Shown: piece after piece, positions 8,188-10,672 of the stretch | Layout of the letters: each line of letters opens with the position of its first letter | Position numbering within the stretch: the stretch's first letter is position 1 | Assembly: GCA_000697335.1 (NCBI GenBank) | Contig: JNEM01016831.1 | Location: 1 to 10,672, forward strand | Reading direction: 5' to 3' | Origin: Conidiobolus incongruus B7586 | Taxonomy: Eukaryota > Entomophthoromycota > Entomophthoromycetes > Entomophthorales > Conidiobolaceae | DNA: 10,672 nt | Position numbers and translations under genes: made by a program | Notes under the pieces: model-generated | Told to the model about the DNA's origin: nothing | The model's input: only the letters and a program-made list of their open reading frames with translations | The model's database searches: none

Positions 8188-8834
8188 ATTCTAGTATTTC
8201 GGAATTGAGGGATTGAATTTGGAAATTATTAATGAATTTTCCATGAATTTTGTTAAAATTTTATCGGATATTAATACGTTGTCTTAACTATAATACAATC
8301 AAATTATCAAACTATTGTAGAATGGAAAATCTGCGCTGATGTTTGTAATACAAGTTGAACATTTTTGTGGGGTTGATCATCTTAATCCAAAATTTTAGTA
8401 TTTGAGTGCTTAATCTTTTTAATATCTATTAATAATCTTAAAAACATAGTTTGATTTTGTTCCAAAATAATAGTAATATTTACAAAAGAATGTTTTTAAT
8501 TGCCATTGACTCAATATAATATTAGAAAGATCATCAAGGTATCATGATATGTTTTTAACATCACAATATATTTCATCTCTATATTGTTATTTCCATTATT
8601 AAATAAATTAAACTTGCTTATTTTGTATACCTTTAACATCCTTAAAATCATTCAAATTTTTCACAACAATCTCACTATTTTATGCAAACTATATCATTCA
8701 AATAAAAATCACCTAATATTACTATTAACTCGAATTAAAATATCGTGATTGAATAAGGTTACTAGACAATAAAAATCAAAATTCAAAAGCCAAACAATAT
8801 AACTCTGTCATCAATAAACAAAGTTTAATCATAA

Positions 8835-8870
8835 ATTGAGGTTGATTCAGCAAATATTGAGGTCAATTCA
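8835..8870 (+). repeat. Two-copy direct repeat, 21-bp period
   Basis: ATTGAGGTTGATTCA (8835-8849) recurs as ATTGAGGTCAATTCA (8856-8870), 13 of 15 bases identical and one 21-bp period apart. This may be a paired binding site or a short duplication. Confidence 0.5.
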
Positions 8871-8885
8871 AATGAACATCCCCTA

Positions 8886-8952
8886 ATACTATAGTATATT
8901 TGACTATTTTAAGAAATTATAAGTAAAGATTAGGGAAGTGGAATATTACCAC
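8886..8952. repeat. Palindrome ATACTATAGTAT and hairpin GTGG-AATATTA-CCAC
   Basis: A perfect 12-bp palindrome at 8886-8897 is followed 40 bases later by a 4-bp G/C-containing stem (8938-8941 and 8949-8952) around AATATTA. The pieces CCCCTAAT (8880-8887) and ATTAGGG lie between and beside them as a further short inverted pair. No function is assigned. Confidence 0.35.
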
Positions 8953-9682
8953 ATTTTAGCTAATTAATTTTAATTATTATAAATTTTTCTACGTGGATTT
9001 ATTTTAATAATTAAAAAATAATATCCTCAATTACTTTTTAAATGGGTTATTTGTATAAGCCTTAAATACCTTTAAAACATCCAAATACACATTATAACAA
9101 TATCCTCATATTTCAATACTAAAAACTTTCAAGAAATTTAAACAGCTATAAATAAAGTCTAGTTAATAAAAAGTATATATGTAAATACTAAATATTTATA
9201 CGTTAAACTATACTAATGCTAACTTGAAGGGTTTCAGATAACTGTAGGTTTGATAAATTATACCTTTGAATTAATAAAATATCGGGATTTAAAATAAAGA
9301 AGTGACAGTTCATGTCAAGTTGGATTGGTTTAGCTTTTATAAGTAAATGTTAAATTGAGTAATTAAATTAATTTAATTTAATTTTAAATGTAAATTATAT
9401 TGTACATATTATTTTTTTTTGATACTATAACTAATATTAAAGTAATTATTGGGGATATTATAAAACTAATAAAACCATATTTTATTATCAGTCAAAAAAT
9501 TAATTAAAGTTAATTAACTAATATTGAAAATTGAAATTGTATGGATATTATCATTTGACATAATTATTTATAAATAAAAGAATACCAAACTTTAACCAAA
9601 TACAAATTACCGGATAGCATAAGCTCCATTATTCCTCAATGTATGAAATCACTTGAACCACTATTCTATTACTAGATTTATA

Positions 9683-9712
9683 TCTCCCTCCCTCCCTCTC
9701 TTTCTTTCTTTT
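9683..9712 (+). repeat. Homopyrimidine tract (CCCT)n/(CTTT)n
   Basis: Thirty consecutive pyrimidines, first CCCT units then CTTT units; a mainly pyrimidine run continues to 9720. Such mirror-like purine/pyrimidine tracts are known to adopt triplex structure, and a run like this can also be a polypyrimidine element, but no exon is recognisable after it. Confidence 0.9.
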
Positions 9713-10136
9713 ACTTCTTCAATATTACCTAATTTGACTATTATTACTTGATTTCAAAAAAAAATTAAATTTAACAAATGATCAAATACAAAATTTCAAT
9801 CGAATAAAATTTAGCACTCAAAAAAAATATTAAGGACTTGAAGACTAGGTAAAACTATTTACTAAATAGAGTGATCAACTTTGATGATGGTATTTTTTAG
9901 CTTCATTCTTAGAATTATACAATTATTTTAGTTCAAATAATGATTCAATCATTATCTAATATTCATGTTAATCATAATTATACATGTTTTAAAATTTTTA
10001 AGTTTTTGAATTCTAAATTTTGTTTATTTTTACTAAATTTGATATGGATAAATGTATTAATCAGTATCAAATATCATATAGATAATAGTATCTATTATAA
10101 TTATAATCATTTTATGCTTTAAGATTTAATCTATAT

Positions 10137-10168
10137 TATATATATATATATATATATTAGATAGATAG
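10137..10168. repeat. (TA)n tract followed by TAGA units
   Basis: About ten TA units (10137-10157) run into TAGATAGATAG (10158-10168). This is a compound microsatellite. It shares its GATA unit with the tract at 2848 but has no other similarity to it. Confidence 0.9.
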
Positions 10169-10493
10169 TCATCATTATAGTTTTAGATTTAAAGTTTTCA
10201 GGAGTTGATAAGATAAGTACTCAACTAACCTCATGGTCCTTAAAATTCAACCCTGGAAACTATAGAATGAGTAATTACATTAAATGCTTTATTTTTACCG
10301 ATACTCCTTATAATAATTATTTTCTTTTATATCTAATCTAAATTTAATGAACTTTGTTAGTAATAAGCCATCCAAATTATTAATATATTTAACTTATAAA
10401 TTAATTTATTTAAAAAAAATATTATCATGCTATAATTATTTTTTAGATCCATTTAAATTTTCTCAATTTAAGTAATCTTTTTTAATATGCAGT

Positions 10494-10546
10494 TAATAAT
10501 AATAACAATAATAATAATAATAATAGTAATAATAATAAAAATAATG
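10494..10546 (+). repeat. (AAT)n trinucleotide microsatellite
   Basis: About 17 AAT units with single-base interruptions (AAC, AGT, AAA), ending near 10546. The interruptions suggest an old tract. Confidence 0.93.
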
Positions 10547-10672
10547 ATTTATTTTTATTAAAATTAATTATTTCACTATGATATAATTTTATAAAAATAT
10601 TTATAGTATATATACATATATATATTTTTTTATTAACTAATATTCCCTTCATCATTAAATAGAAACATGTTT

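Larger units (their letters stand above)
6293..10672. other. AT-rich intergenic sequence, no gene found
   Basis: I find no gene, RNA gene or recognisable transposon in these 4.4 kb. Frames are closed every few dozen codons on both strands; an open frame of 60 codons at 9940-10122 has no motif and a composition like its surroundings. From about 6800 the sequence is less repetitive and CpG reappears (about 22 instances), unlike the rest of the window. Small repeats within it are listed separately. Spliced genes with very short exons cannot be excluded by eye. Confidence 0.6.

Noticed and set aside
6520-8518. 12-bp inverted match (ATATTGAGTCAA near 6527 and its complement near 8507) as ends of a 2-kb element.
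   Set aside because: Dozens of 12-bp matches are expected by chance in 10 kb of such DNA, and nothing between them looks like an element.
8938-8952. GTGGAATATTACCAC as a rolling-circle origin like that of CRESS DNA elements.
   Set aside because: The nonanucleotide differs by one base, the stem is only four pairs, and there is no Rep-like coding sequence nearby.
9940-10122. 60-codon open frame on the plus strand.
   Set aside because: Its composition matches the surroundings, it is rich in Ile, Asn, Leu and Phe as expected from AT-rich DNA, and it has no motif.
1-10672. Organelle origin suggested by extreme AT content.
   Set aside because: Two Tc1/mariner fossils and no organelle gene, tRNA or rRNA in 10.7 kb argue for nuclear DNA.
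1-10672. CRISPR array, bacterial operon or a new defence system.
   Set aside because: There are no regularly spaced repeats, no bacterial gene arrangement and no intact coding regions.

Overview
This looks like nuclear DNA from a eukaryote with a very AT-rich genome; by eye about four fifths of the bases are A or T. It carries no intact gene that I can support. Its main content is two dead DNA transposons of the IS630-Tc1-mariner superfamily: a Tc1-like element (963-2529, DD34E class) and a mariner element (4981-6292, DD34D class). Both are coded on the minus strand, and both have recognisable terminal inverted repeats and TA target sites. The damage in the coding regions is mostly C-to-T/G-to-A (Trp and Gln codons turned to TAA/TAG, catalytic Asp to Asn, Glu to Lys). 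In the Tc1-like copy the frame is kept over 339 codons. This resembles repeat-induced point mutation or deamination of methylated cytosine, so a filamentous or other AT-rich fungus is my leading guess. AT-rich invertebrates or protists with strong AT mutation pressure are not excluded.

Layout: 1-962 is AT-rich non-coding DNA with several perfect hairpins. 963-2529 is the Tc1-like element. 2532-2640 is plain AT-rich flank. 2640-3060 is a less AT-rich, G-skewed island with two palindromic sites and a GATA/GATG microsatellite. 3060-4980 is an extremely AT-rich desert with one weak inverted repeat and one hairpin. 4981-6292 is the mariner element. 6293-10672 has no gene I can support: it is AT-rich sequence of higher complexity with an (AT)n repeat, small palindromes, a pyrimidine tract, a (TA)n tract and an (AAT)n tract.

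The window falls into two compartments. By reading I find only two CpG dinucleotides in positions 1-6800 (3053 and 3661) but about 22 in 6800-10672. Both transposons lie in the CpG-free compartment. The left part is therefore best read as a mutated, probably once silenced, repeat-rich block, and the right part as ordinary AT-rich intergenic DNA. No genes work together here; the interest lies in the fossil transposons, their ends and the mutation pattern.
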